Below, in pieces: positions 8,919 to 19,600 of a DNA stretch of 34,484 bases (its first letter is position 1; each line of letters begins with the position of its first letter). The DNA lies in NCBI GenBank assembly GCA_015501595.1, contig JADNRX010000541.1, forward strand, positions 1 through 34,484, given 5' to 3'. The position numbers and the translations under genes were made by a program. Under the pieces are notes generated by a model. The model was not told where the DNA came from. It saw nothing but the letters and a program-made list of their open reading frames with translations, and did not search any database. Source of the stretch: Hymenopellis radicata (Eukaryota; Basidiomycota; Agaricomycetes; Agaricales; Physalacriaceae).

Positions 8919-10549
8919 CCGTGTGCTGTAGTCAATCCTACAACGTCCAGGTCAGTATGATCAAAGACGAAGTCGAACGCTGGAGAGACGCGTACCTTGA
9001 AGACGCATATTTCAAGGATGTCATCCAATCGAATCAGGATCCGAAGTATCATTCGAACGCGCAATTTCCGCAGTATTTCTACGCTGATAACGGGTTAGTA
9101 TACTTCGAAGATGCAAACGGTAACAATCGTCTGTGCGTGCCCAAAACACTACGTCTTGAGGTTATGAGTTTGGTACACGATTCTGCGACTGAATCAGCTC
9201 ACGCAGGATATCATCGATGTTATAATCGACTGGCCAGCACACATTACTGGCCAGGAATGGCTAGAGATCTGAAACGCTACGTCAACACATGCGACATATG
9301 CCAGAAAACCAAACCGCGTCGTCACGGACCGGTAGGACTCCTACAACCGATCCCGATCCCGACTAAACCTTTCGAAGTCGTAACGATGGACTTCATACCC
9401 GAACTACCAGTCTCGTCAGACAAGTTCGACAATATTTTAGTCTTAGTGGACAAACTTACCAAGTTTGCCCTATTCATACCCTGTTCAACCAAGATTGATT
9501 CCAAGGAAACGGCTGAGATCTTCATGAAAGAGATCATCTGTAAATACGGGATACCGAAGCAGGTAATCACCGACCGCGACACCCGCTGGAGAAACGCATT
9601 CTGGAAAGAAATATGCGAATTAGCCGGCATGAAACGCGCTCTCACAACATCTCACCATCCACAAGCAGACGGGCAATCGGAAATCATGAACCAAGGACTG
9701 GAAATAGCGCTGCGCGCGTATGTTGGACCGTTGCGGAACGACTGGGATAAGTGGCTGGACAAGTTAGCATTGTCGTACAACACAACCCCACATTCCAGTA
9801 CGGGGTACTCACCATCGTTTCTGCTGTATGGATACCTTCCTGTAACCGAAGCCGCCATTTTAAGCGATCCAGATTACATCCCACGGGAAATCGGCGACTC
9901 GGTGACAACGGGGGGCAGACAGGACAGAGTACATCTTGCGCACGAGGAAGATGCAGCTGTAGACATGATTGAGCAGTTTGAAGCCGCTCGAAATCGCGCT
10001 AAAGACGCGTTAGTACTCAGCAAAGCGTTCCAAGAGAAAGCGTACAACAACGGCAGATTACTCACAGAATACGACGAGGGAGATTTCGTTGTGCTGAACC
10101 CGCACAGTTTGGAGCTTCTCAAGAAAGAGGAGAAAGGACGCGGGAAGAAACTGCTGCTCAGATACGATGGGCCGTTCGAAATAGTCAGGAAGCTAAGTCC
10201 AGTGACCTATCAACTACGAATGCCGGCTGATAGTCGAATTCATCCCGTAATTAACATAGCTCACCTAGAGAAGTATGACAAATCGCCACCCGAATTCGTG
10301 AATCGTCCAACGAAAAGTTTCAATCCCGAAGACCTCGACCGTCTTGAAGAAGAAACAGAGATTGACAGAATCGTAGCGGAACGGATGTTCCGTGGCAAGG
10401 GCAAGAACCGGAGAGTCAAGAAGTACAAGGTCCGTTGGAAGGACCAAGACCCCAGCCAAGACAGGTGGAAAACTGCAAAAGAGCTGAAAAACGCGCCAGA
10501 GATCATGGAGGTATGGAAGAGAACGCGATCGACGTCAAAGCCGAACTGA
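8885..10549 (+). CDS. Integrase with C-terminal chromodomain
   Basis: Recognisable integrase begins near SYNVQVSM (about 8936); the first dozen codons are frame overlap with the RT ORF. An HHCC zinc-binding region (HDSATESAHAG... with CDIC) is followed by the DDE core: TMDFIPELP, VITDRDTRWRN and HHPQADGQSEIMNQ. A GPY/F-like region follows (LLRYDGPFEIVRKLSPVTYQL). The last 60 or so residues (EIDRIVAERMF... YKVRWKDQDPSQDRW...) match a chromodomain, which in chromoviruses directs integration to particular chromatin. All expected catalytic residues are visible. Confidence 0.92.
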   Translation: MRSRGSCGRTLTVCCSQSYNVQVSMIKDEVERWRDAYLEDAYFKDVIQSNQDPKYHSNAQFPQYFYADNGLVYFEDANGNNRLCVPKTLRLEVMSLVHDSATESAHAGYHRCYNRLASTHYWPGMARDLKRYVNTCDICQKTKPRRHGPVGLLQPIPIPTKPFEVVTMDFIPELPVSSDKFDNILVLVDKLTKFALFIPCSTKIDSKETAEIFMKEIICKYGIPKQVITDRDTRWRNAFWKEICELAGMKRALTTSHHPQADGQSEIMNQGLEIALRAYVGPLRNDWDKWLDKLALSYNTTPHSSTGYSPSFLLYGYLPVTEAAILSDPDYIPREIGDSVTTGGRQDRVHLAHEEDAAVDMIEQFEAARNRAKDALVLSKAFQEKAYNNGRLLTEYDEGDFVVLNPHSLELLKKEEKGRGKKLLLRYDGPFEIVRKLSPVTYQLRMPADSRIHPVINIAHLEKYDKSPPEFVNRPTKSFNPEDLDRLEEETEIDRIVAERMFRGKGKNRRVKKYKVRWKDQDPSQDRWKTAKELKNAPEIMEVWKRTRSTSKPN

Positions 10550-10926
10550 TTAGATAAGACGGACGGCATCGTCAAGAAGAGCACTTCCATTCTCAATATT
10601 AATTTAACCCAGCAGGTCTGGGACTCATATTCTGTCATTTATTACTCGGATGATTCTCGTTTTCTCAGTAAGCGCACCTCGAGTTCGAACCGAGCGGTTT
10701 GGATCATCTCACCCCAAAATGGAATGACAACCGCGGAGAAATCAACACGCGCAATTCTTTACTTCTTACCACCAACATGTTTTCTCGTTATCCTCTACAC
10801 GCGTCGCAGCACGCGTCGAAACTTCATTCCCACATTTCCTTTCGACATTGACTCAACTATTCGAAGTCGGTCCACCGGTTCCGCTTGGCAAGAGGATAAA
10901 AGTCAACCAAAAACTCGTTCAACCCC
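10550..10926 (+). other. Spacer between integrase and cargo gene
   Basis: No domain or splice-supported exon recognised. GATAAAAG at 10895-10902 is TATA-like but lies only about 25 bp before the next ATG. A T-arm-like GTTCGAACC at about 10692 has no tRNA around it. Confidence 0.4.
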
Positions 10927-12520
10927 ATGTCTCAATCAACTCCCACTCCTATCCATCCTTTTCCTGAAGCCATTCGACTGGTTCAGATTGCTTTGGATCC
11001 GTCGGATCCACTCCACTCTCTTCTCAACGCGTTGCAAACCGCGTCTCTTCTCATCCTTCTACAATTCCTCGTTGTCCCCGGATTTTTCGTCATCTCAACC
11101 GAGAACATCGTAGAGCTCTCGGACGGTCACTTCACCATAGATCAAGACCTTCGTTTACGGTCCCTTACAGCGTACCTTATCCTTCGTAAGGCCGCGCTAT
11201 TTATCATGCCACTTCTACTAACAACCATCGGGCAGGCGACGCCATCTACTACGGTTTCAACAATGTGCTGGGAAAGGAGCTCGTGTCTCCTCAGCTACCG
11301 GATGCGCTAATGCTGGAAATACTGGAGTTTGGCGCGGATGAGAGTCTTCTATGTCAAACTGTGCGTCGATTCATTACGCGACTGATCCTTAACCTCTGAC
11401 GCGTCGAACAGTTGTACCGTTGCATCTCGTACATTCCTGCTTTTCACTCCGCAACCTGGGCTACCCAAGCTGAAGCCCTCGCACACGGAAGAACAGTTCA
11501 ACTATATTTGGGACGACTCGCGTCTATTCTGGGAGCTATGGTCCAGATCTCGCTCGATGAAGGACTTGCCCATCTTTGGGATTTCGGAGCCTGCGACGGA
11601 TGGACCGCATTCGAATTTCTGGCGAGTGCCGCGCCTAGTTTTATCGCTCTGGAAGCGGAAATGCGCGGCATATCTGTAGACGAGCTGAAAGACAGATACG
11701 AGTGGCGGGCTGAAGTCGAGGCTTCGCGGTTCTTCTGGGAAAAGGAATCGTTAATAGTCACCGCCGACCACGAAGACTATCCCAATTCGTCCGACACAGA
11801 ATCGGAAGTCTTTGCAGAAAGTCCCTCAAGTGAGGTACTCGACGAAGGTAAATGAGTTCACTGCCTTGAGCATCTAGTACTCAAGGGTTTACAGATAGTT
11901 GGTCTATAGAGGCTCACGCAGCTTTCTCGGAACACGACCTGGACACCCATGACCCATGCTATTTCCGCCCTGACGTCGATTATTCTTCCGACAATCGAGA
12001 AGACGAATTGGTCAACTTTGAAGACGAAGCCTTCGTCCAACGATTTGAAAGAGCACTGGGACTCGACAGACCTGACACGCCACTATCATGGAATCATGTA
12101 TCGGACGTCGAACAACTGGATACCGAGACGGGTAAGCAGACGAACCTTGTCATTACCCTTTTCTAATCATTCTGTGCAGCCATGCAGTTATCTCGGGATG
12201 AGCAAATGTTGTCTCCCTTAGGCCTAACGGGTCAGCTGGAGATGTTTCGTCGTCTTGACGAGAATTTGCCACCACGCTCCGCATTATTCGTCACTGACTC
12301 CGACGACGAGAATTACTTCGGTAACGCGTATGACGCTGACCTCGAGTACTCCTCCGACTATTCCTCTGACCATTCGGATTCGTCCTCAGTCTTCTCCGAA
12401 GCATCCATCTACACTAATGCTTCGGACGACGCAGTCGTTCTTTCCCTTGCTCCTTTCGGTCGACGGGACCTTGATGATGACAGTCATGTAGGACGGTACC
12501 ATCAATCGAACGCGTATTAA
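10927..12520 (+). CDS. Intron-bearing cargo gene inside the retrotransposon, unknown function
   Basis: Five exons in one continuous frame: 10927-11185, 11236-11360, 11412-11847, 11895-12131 and 12180-12520, about 465 residues. Introns are 50, 51, 47 and 48 nt; the first has GTAAGG, a perfect TACTAAC and CAG, the fourth GTAAGC, TCTAATC and CAG. Exon phases fit exactly, unlikely by chance over four junctions. Residues about 39-57 are hydrophobic; exon 2 contains LPDALMLEILEFG, faintly F-box-like; the last 200 residues are very acidic and Ser-rich. No envelope features (signal peptide, furin site, C-terminal anchor) are evident. It lies in sense after integrase, the place of env or accessory genes. 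I do not recognise the family. If spliced, its persistence implies packaging of unspliced RNA or recent capture at the DNA level. Confidence 0.65.
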
Positions 12521-12544
12521 CTTGCTCATTTTCGCGATTCCATG

Positions 12545-12555
12545 CACGGGGGCAG
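12545..12555 (+). promoter_or_regulatory. Putative polypurine tract
   Basis: A purine-rich run (ACGGGGGCAG) directly abuts the 3' LTR, where plus-strand DNA synthesis should be primed. It is short and interrupted, so only a weak match. Confidence 0.4.
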
Positions 12556-12930
12556 TGTTATGGATGTCACTACACACGCGAGACTGAGTCGAACGGGTAT
12601 CGACTCGGACACTTGCACGGCTCACTCAAGTGAGTCATCGGCCTCGTTATGACTCGTTCTTACTGCGGACACCTCTTGTATATAAGTAGACTACTGGTAG
12701 TTACTTTCCTTTACCTTTTTTTACCTGCGCACAACTAGACAAATACTTTGATTATCTGTTTTAACACTCTTGTACTATTCTCTCGCTAGTCATAGAACTA
12801 GCAATACAATTTCATTCACGTACAACGCGCGATACCTACATTTGCCTAAACTAAGTTCTTACGGCAATCGAACTCTTAACCTTTCGCGAACGCACGCGAA
12901 ACACTATCAATTTACTCGACATATATAACA
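12556..12930 (+). repeat. 3' LTR
   Basis: 375 bp, TGTTAT...ATAACA, one substitution relative to the 5' LTR. Confidence 0.95.
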
Positions 12931-12935
12931 GGATA
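12931..12935. repeat. 5-bp target-site duplication, right
   Basis: GGATA, identical to 2194-2198. Confidence 0.93.
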
Positions 12936-13189
12936 GCTGGAGTCCCAAATCGCTGTCTAGCCGGAGTTCTAGCTCGGACTGCTTGAGGCCGAAGAGCCCA
13001 ACACCGGATACCTGGAGCCCGAAGCTGGATGCTCTCAAGTACGATAGCTGGAGTCCGAGTGTCTGTGAGACGTTGAAACCGGATAGTTGGGATATCTTCA
13101 AGAACCGTGCCGCGACGAGGAAACAGTTGGGGCTTCCGTGTTTGGTGAAGGTGGACGGAGATGCGAATTTGGATGCCATTGCGGAATAG
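12936..13189 (+). pseudogene. 3' part of the interrupted Ser/Pro-rich host gene, with WSP repeats
   Basis: When the element and one copy of the duplication are removed, the frame of 1586-2198 continues here without a break to TAG at 13187-13189. The segment encodes about 84 residues with a repeated motif: DSWSPKS, DTWSPKL, DSWSPSV and a degenerate DSWDIF, spaced 15-25 residues apart. The C terminus (QLGLPCLVKVDGD...) is less repetitive. It has no promoter or start of its own and is presumably silent unless a transcript starts in the 3' LTR. Confidence 0.75.
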
Positions 13190-13649
13190 CATGGATGTGT
13201 ACAGCTGTTGTATAGTATGGGTGTATGTATGGATTATTTCTTTTGGGTTTTATCATTACAGCGTTCGAGAGAATGTCTTGGGAATGTATGTAATAGTGAG
13301 CGTCTATGCAAAGTTTAGAAACGTTAGTGACCGTCATCGTTGTTGTTATGTTCTGATCAAGCAGAACACAAGTCTTTAAACAAGGGGACAACTCCCTTCC
13401 GATGCTTCTGTTTCCCACCACCGCAATTGTAGCTGTTTCTCTACTCGGGACACTGCAGCTTGCTGACGAAATCAAAATTAAACACGTCGCGTGAAGGACT
13501 TATCATTAAGGGACATGGGAACAACTAGTACCTTCAGTCCACTACTTCTGACCTTGTTTCTCCTGTATGCAAATCTACATTCATCATTCAGATTCAGATT
13601 CATTCTACATTCGTACATTTAACCAGAAGGTCGAGGGATGTTGGGAACA
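13190..13649. other. Convergent intergenic region
   Basis: It lies between the stop of the interrupted gene (plus) and the stop of the helicase-AAA gene (minus). AT-rich stretches fit 3' UTRs; no gene seen. Confidence 0.5.
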
Positions 13650-16600
13650 CTATATGCCAAGCTGAGCGTTCGACGCGAAATGGGTTCCACCAGCACATCT
13701 ATAACCGCCCGCCTGCTTGATCCACACAAAGCCCGCGACGCAGACGCCCATCTGCCGGAGGCGAGTCTGCACTCTAACCTCCTCCTTCCTCTGCTTCTCC
13801 AGCCTCTCCTGCCGACGTTTCAGCTCTGCCTCTTGCTTCTCCCGCTCCCGCTTCGCTTTCGCCTCCCTGCGCTGGCACGCCTCCCGCTTCTGTCTAAGCC
13901 TATCCTTCTTCAGCATATCCTGCGCTTTAGCGATGTCCGATGCGAGCTTGTTCGCCGCCTTGCGCTCCTTCTCCTCCTTCTTCGCAGCATCGACTTTGGC
14001 TCGCTCTGCCGCCTGCACTGCGGCCTCCATCGCCTTGACTGCCTCCGCCGCCTTCTTCTTGTCCGCTTGCAGCTGGTTCCAGATGTCGTCGGTAACGCCT
14101 GGATCGCGACCGTCTCCACTACTGGTATCGTTGCCGGGCTCGTCTTTCTTCTCGTCTGACGGTGGACGTGGTGTGTCTTTACGAGGTGGTGGTGGCGGCG
14201 GCGGCGCACTATTTCCCGCTGAAGACGAGTTGGCACTAGGAGCAGAAGCGCTTGAGTTGTCTGTCGCCATTGGAGGCGGCGAGTATGTTCTCTGTCGACG
14301 CGGCGCGGGGGAGATATTCGACGTGCGGCTGCAACGTTCCGTGTACATCTCCACGGCACACTTCATGGCATCCTCCGGTGACAGGGCCAGGTCCGGAAGG
14401 TTCTGTTGATATGCGAGGGACACCATTTTCTTGCTTAGCGTTATGACGTCTCGAGCATTCCCCCACGATGGTAGCTGAGAGAGGTCCATCATCAGATCGG
14501 CCAAGTCGATGTAAAAGGGACTAGACGATGACTCGATGCCGCGCAGTGAGATGCCACTCTTCTGAAGCTCCTTCTGGAGTATTTGCATGCACTGTGGCAT
14601 GCTGAGGTTCGTGAAAATGATCTCCTCCGGGAATCTGCTGGAAAGCCCTCTGTTCACGGACAGCAAGTCGTTGATGTCCTGGTCATACCCAGCAAGGATT
14701 ACGACCATCTTGCCCTTGTACTTGTCCTGCGTGAGCAAATCCACCATCTCGTCAACCGCCTCCTGCGCGAATTGTCCATTCTTGAGACGGTAAGCCTCGT
14801 CGATGAATAGAACTTGTCCAAGCGCTTTTTCGAAGACCTTCCGCGTTTTAGGCCCGGTTTGTCCGACATACTGACCGACGAGATCAGACGCAGAGCATTC
14901 TGTGACGTCCGGCTTGGCTAAGAAGCCCATGTCGTAGTAGACTTGACCCATCTTACGAGCAGTCGTTGTCTTCCCGGTACCTAAGCAAGTAGCTATCAAT
15001 AAACATGTCGAAAAAATGTAATACTACCCACCAGGTGGCCCTTTGAAGACGAAATTCGTAGGTATGAGATCGTTGGAATCCTCGCCCCGGTTGCGCTTAG
15101 TCAGAGCAACTTGTTGGTACATACGAAGCTTGGCAACGACATTCTCGCATCCAACGACATCCTTGAACATCTCGTCCAGATTATCGCTGGCGTTGCTTGC
15201 ACGATCATAATCCGGGTCGAAGTCTTGGGGTTCCAAGGTCATCATGGCGGGTATCTTCTGGCCTTTCAAGCGACGGACGGCGTTGGCTTTCGCAACGCTT
15301 AGCAAGTTGTCGACCGCACCGCCATTCCCAAAGTTGGCACGACGTTCTGAAAATATCATGTTCATTTTGTTCCGGATAGATGATACCAGATTTCTTACTT
15401 TCGCGCTCCAAGCGCTCAATGCCAACTTTCTTCCCGTCTGGCGACGCTAGCAGATTCTGCTTCTTGAGCTTTAGTTCCAAGATTTGGAGAAGTTCTGCAG
15501 AAGAGAAGTCATCAAAGTTGAAGGCCTGTTCGATTGCGAAGCGTCGACTCAATCCTAGATAGAAACGAGTTAGGTTATTGCTCGCTTACGATGGAGAGCA
15601 GTACATACCGGGATTGACGTTCTAATTTACCAGGATCCGTAAGATGACGGAACGGTAAAGGAAGGGCAGACATACCTGGAACATTTCAATCATCTGATCC
15701 TTGTATCCCAACAAAAGGACACAGCGGTCGTCCCTAGGATCTCCTTGAACTTCGGCAACGATCGTCTCGATGACCGAGGTTTTGAACGCGCCAGTGTTTG
15801 ATCCGGAATTACCTCCGCCATACAAACCGTATGCCTGTCAAGAGGTGAGTAAAATGTCCGAGACGTCGCGTATAATGCATCGCACTTCATCGATAACGAG
15901 CACCTTCCCCTTCGTAGTCTCCAAAATTGCCTTTGTCTTAGCTTCAGATTGCCCAATATATTGACCAATGAAATCGGATGGATTTTTGACGACAACTGCA
16001 TGGTTTCAGCACACGAGGTACCTGTCCATTCGAATGATATTCTTACCTTCGCCGTTGCTCAACAAACCTAGACGCGCCAGAATCTGCCCATACAGCTTCG
16101 CAACGCTTGTCTTCCCTGTTCCAGGCGAACCAAGGAATACCCTGTTCAAGGACATGTCGAGTGGTTCCTGCTCCCGAAGATCGCGTTGGTAATTGATTTG
16201 GATCCTGTCGACAAGCATTTCCACGGACTCCTTCACCGCTGCAAGACCAATAAGGGCATGAAGTTCCTTCCACGCATCGCACTGATCGAGGAGAGAGGCC
16301 GACGGCTCCAGCCCAATGATATCCTCGCGTATGAACAAGAAGTCATCAGCGGCACGGCCAGCCCGCCGTTCCGCTGTGACGCGCGCTGCGTGTCGCGCGG
16401 TGATTACCGAAAACAGGTTCTCCAGTGCTCGTGCGTTTCCAAAACCTTCTTTCCCGCGTCCTCTTCCCAAACGGCGCACAGCAATACGTCCATACAGACC
16501 CTTAATGCCATCTTCGACCTTCATCTTGCCATCGTACCTTGTATGCATGCGGGATTCCAAGATCTTCAACAGTTCGACGTCGGTGTAATCGTCAAACTGA

Positions 16601-19600
16601 AGACTATTCGGAACACGACTCGGAAGTCCGGGATTGTGCTCGAAAAAGGTCTCCATCTGCTTGTTGTAGCCCGCGAAGATGAAGATGATCTTTCCTCTGT
16701 GGTTCTCCATTTCAGCCAAGAGATAATCGAGGACAGGACCACCTGTGGGCGCAGATGTGGCATGGCGGCCACCAGAAGAGGTAAGTTGGTACGCCTCGTC
16801 AATGAAGATCGTTCCGCCTCCAGCGTTAAGGACATCGGCAACAAGCTGTTTCGCTCCGCCAACTCCGTCGTGTGCTAAGCTGGCTCCTGTGACCTCCTTG
16901 AAAAGGGTACCAGACAGGGCATCAACGAGTGACAAAAACTTCCCGTACTGTCTTGCAACTGTTGTTTTACCTGATTTACATGACCTGATAAGTATTCAAT
17001 ACGTTAGGCAAAAGTCACGCTTACCAGTCCCAGGGTTTCCTAAGAAAGTGATATTGAACCGCTCGTCCTTCAAAGAAGCATTCTGCCGCTTGGCGGTGTC
17101 AATCTTGTTGAGAATTTCAAGAAGCTGCGTTTTAACAGTTTCCAGTCCAACCATCTCCATAATGATGTCCAGAGGTGGGTTTAGGACACCTTGGGTTCGC
17201 TTGCGATAGTCCCAATCTCGTTCAGCCGGCGATAACTCTGTGGTCGTAGGCGCTGACGTGTAAATCGAAGGCCGTCGCTGTTCTGGTGACAGTGAGAAGG
17301 GCGTATCAGGCGAAGTGGAGTTGGGCGGGTCAGGACTTTGTGATGAGGAGCCGCTGGGGTTCGCATTCTTATCTGGACTGTTCGTCGAAGGTGATGGCTT
17401 TGGCGGCGGCGGGGTGCCTGCTCCAGGTGTCGGCGTCGATGCAGCACCAGAAGCCGGAGGAGTCTGAGCGGGCCGGTCGCTCGAACCTGCCTTTGCCTGT
17501 CGAGCTCGTTCCGCCGCCGCTTTGGCATTCTCCAAGTCCTCCATCTTCAAACGGATCTCGTTTGCCTGATCTTCTCTACGCCACGCATACCGAAGAAGTT
17601 CACGCTGCTCAGCCAGCTGGACTTCAATCTCCTTCATCTTCCGAAGATGTTCGGCTTCTTCCTCGTCTCTCTTTCTTTGGAGCGCCAGCTCCTTCGCCTG
17701 CCTGTCTGCTTCCTCCTTCGCTTGCCTAACACACTTCCGGCAGCTTTTGGGAACCAGCTCACTACACTTCCTCGACTGATCATGGCCCTTGACACATCGA
17801 CCAGGAACGGTAACCGGACATGGCATTTTGGAGTGATCCTGCAGTCGGTGACATTTGGACGGGCAGACATGAAGCCCACAATTCAGTTTCACCCCGCTTT
17901 AATTACTCGTTAGTCACGACAGAATTGAAGAGGCGGATTCGTACAGACCAGGACTCTGAACAACCTCCATCTGGACATTCATCGTCAAACTGGGCGATAG
18001 TTTTGATGATCGCGACACGGTCGGGATGTTGTTGACACATCACGGGTAGACCATCGTAAATATGGCCGTCATGTTTGAGCATCGTGATGAGCTTTGTCCA
18101 GAGTTCGCGACCTTTACGTGCGTGGGTGAAGGTATGCGAGTTGCCGATCATGATCAACCCATTCCGAGCGCGAGAAAGCAACACGTTGACTCGTTCAGGC
18201 GAAAACATGAAGCCGATATCGTTAGCAGCATTGCTGCGTGTTAGAGAGACAACGATGATATCGCTCTCCTCGCCCTGGTAATTATCTGCATCACAGTTAC
18301 TAAACAAAAATGCAGCTTCAACAAGAATCATACTTACCGATCGTTGCCAGCCTGAGCGGATTCTTACCAGCTCTAGCAGCCCCCGGCTGTAACAAACCGG
18401 CCCGTATGAGTTCAAAAGAATCCAGGTCGTTCAGTACCGGATCAGTTTCGCCCTGTAGCTGTTCTCTCAGCGTCTGTAGTTGACCCAGATACGGAGTCAA
18501 AACGACGATGTCGCGGGTACCGTAACCTTGTTGAGCAAGGTACCGCACCACCCTGAGGACCATCTGAGCTTCGAACGTATTCTGCTTCGAAGACTTCGCT
18601 CCGAGGTCCCGCTTGTCGGCGATGGCAGCGTTGTTATCCTCAGGATGGGCGTGATTAATGAAGATGATATTGTCCTGTAAGCCTTGAATATCGTCACGGT
18701 TTTTCGTCTTCGGAGCATCCACGAGATCAGGATAAGTGAGGGCACGAATGAGAGCAGAAATCTCTGGACGCATCCGATGTTGGGCGACGAGGGCATGATG
18801 AGGATAACCTTTGATGACGAGCCGCTCAAACAAAGAACGGTTGAGATCATAACCGTCCCCCTTCTCGACTGTCAGGTTATAATTGTTTACCTTTGGGCGA
18901 AGCTGCCTTTAAATACCGTCAGCACACAAACATAAGCGAAAACGAGGTCGCACTTGTGATCGCCAATAAGAATCAACTGCCTAGTCGACGGACCTAGGGC
19001 GGTGATAACATGACTCTCCAAAATCTCGCCCGCCTCCTCTACCAAGACGACTTGTGGACCCGCCTCTTGGATGTCACTCGCGTACTTCGCTGCCGCTGTT
19101 GTCGTACAACCAATGATCCTTTTCTCCCGTAACAAAGCAATGTTGCGCTCCCTAAACTTCGCCGCCAATTCATCCTGCGTCTCGTCGTATCTTTGTGCTC
19201 CATCGTAAACCAGATCAACTTGCCCCATGATTATCTCCTGCGTCCACCTCTCCTCCAAAGCCTTTCGTTCGTCCTTTGGAAGACGCCAAATAGTCTGTGC
19301 CGCGAGTACGTTCGGTTCATTCGAGAATGCGCCGGCATTCCCTCCAGCCCGCCACCGTTTGAGAAGATCGTATTTGTCCACCTCCTTGCCTTTCTTCCCA
19401 ACACGCCGCATCCCATCATCAGATTTGGGGATTTGGAATGCTTCAAAATAATCCCGCTCTTCAAACTCCAGGTGCGTCCACAAGTCTTCGTTCCGAAGAG
19501 AAGAGGAAAGGAACTGATCGAACAAATGCTCGAGGGCATCAGCACGGGTTCCTGCGTCACGTTTGGCCTGGTCAATGAGCGTATTATCGCCTCTACTGAA

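Larger units (their letters stand above)
2199..12930 (+). mobile_element. Full-length Ty3/gypsy chromovirus LTR retrotransposon, 10.7 kb, with cargo gene
   Basis: Two 375-bp LTRs (2199-2573 and 12556-12930) begin TGTTAT and end ATAACA and are flanked by GGATA duplications. The order Gag, protease, RT, RNase H, integrase, chromodomain places it in the chromovirus branch of Ty3/gypsy (Metaviridae). The LTRs differ at one position that I can see (TTT versus TAT near the 3' end, 2566 versus 12923), so insertion was recent. The internal part is unusually long because of a Gag extension of about 590 residues and about 2 kb of sequence between integrase and the 3' LTR that encodes a spliced reading frame. 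Pol is spread over several frames, so this copy may be defective. It interrupts the host gene 1036-13189. Confidence 0.95.

Noticed and set aside
10685..10720. tRNA-like T-arm GTTCGAACC
   Set aside because: No acceptor stem, D-arm or anticodon arm can be drawn around it.
11949..12221. Independent 90-codon ORF inside the cargo gene
   Set aside because: The spliced five-exon model uses another frame here and explains all flanking frames.
13717..14409. Ser-rich plus-strand open frame
   Set aside because: Antisense shadow of the last exon of the helicase-AAA gene, which has clear AAA motifs.
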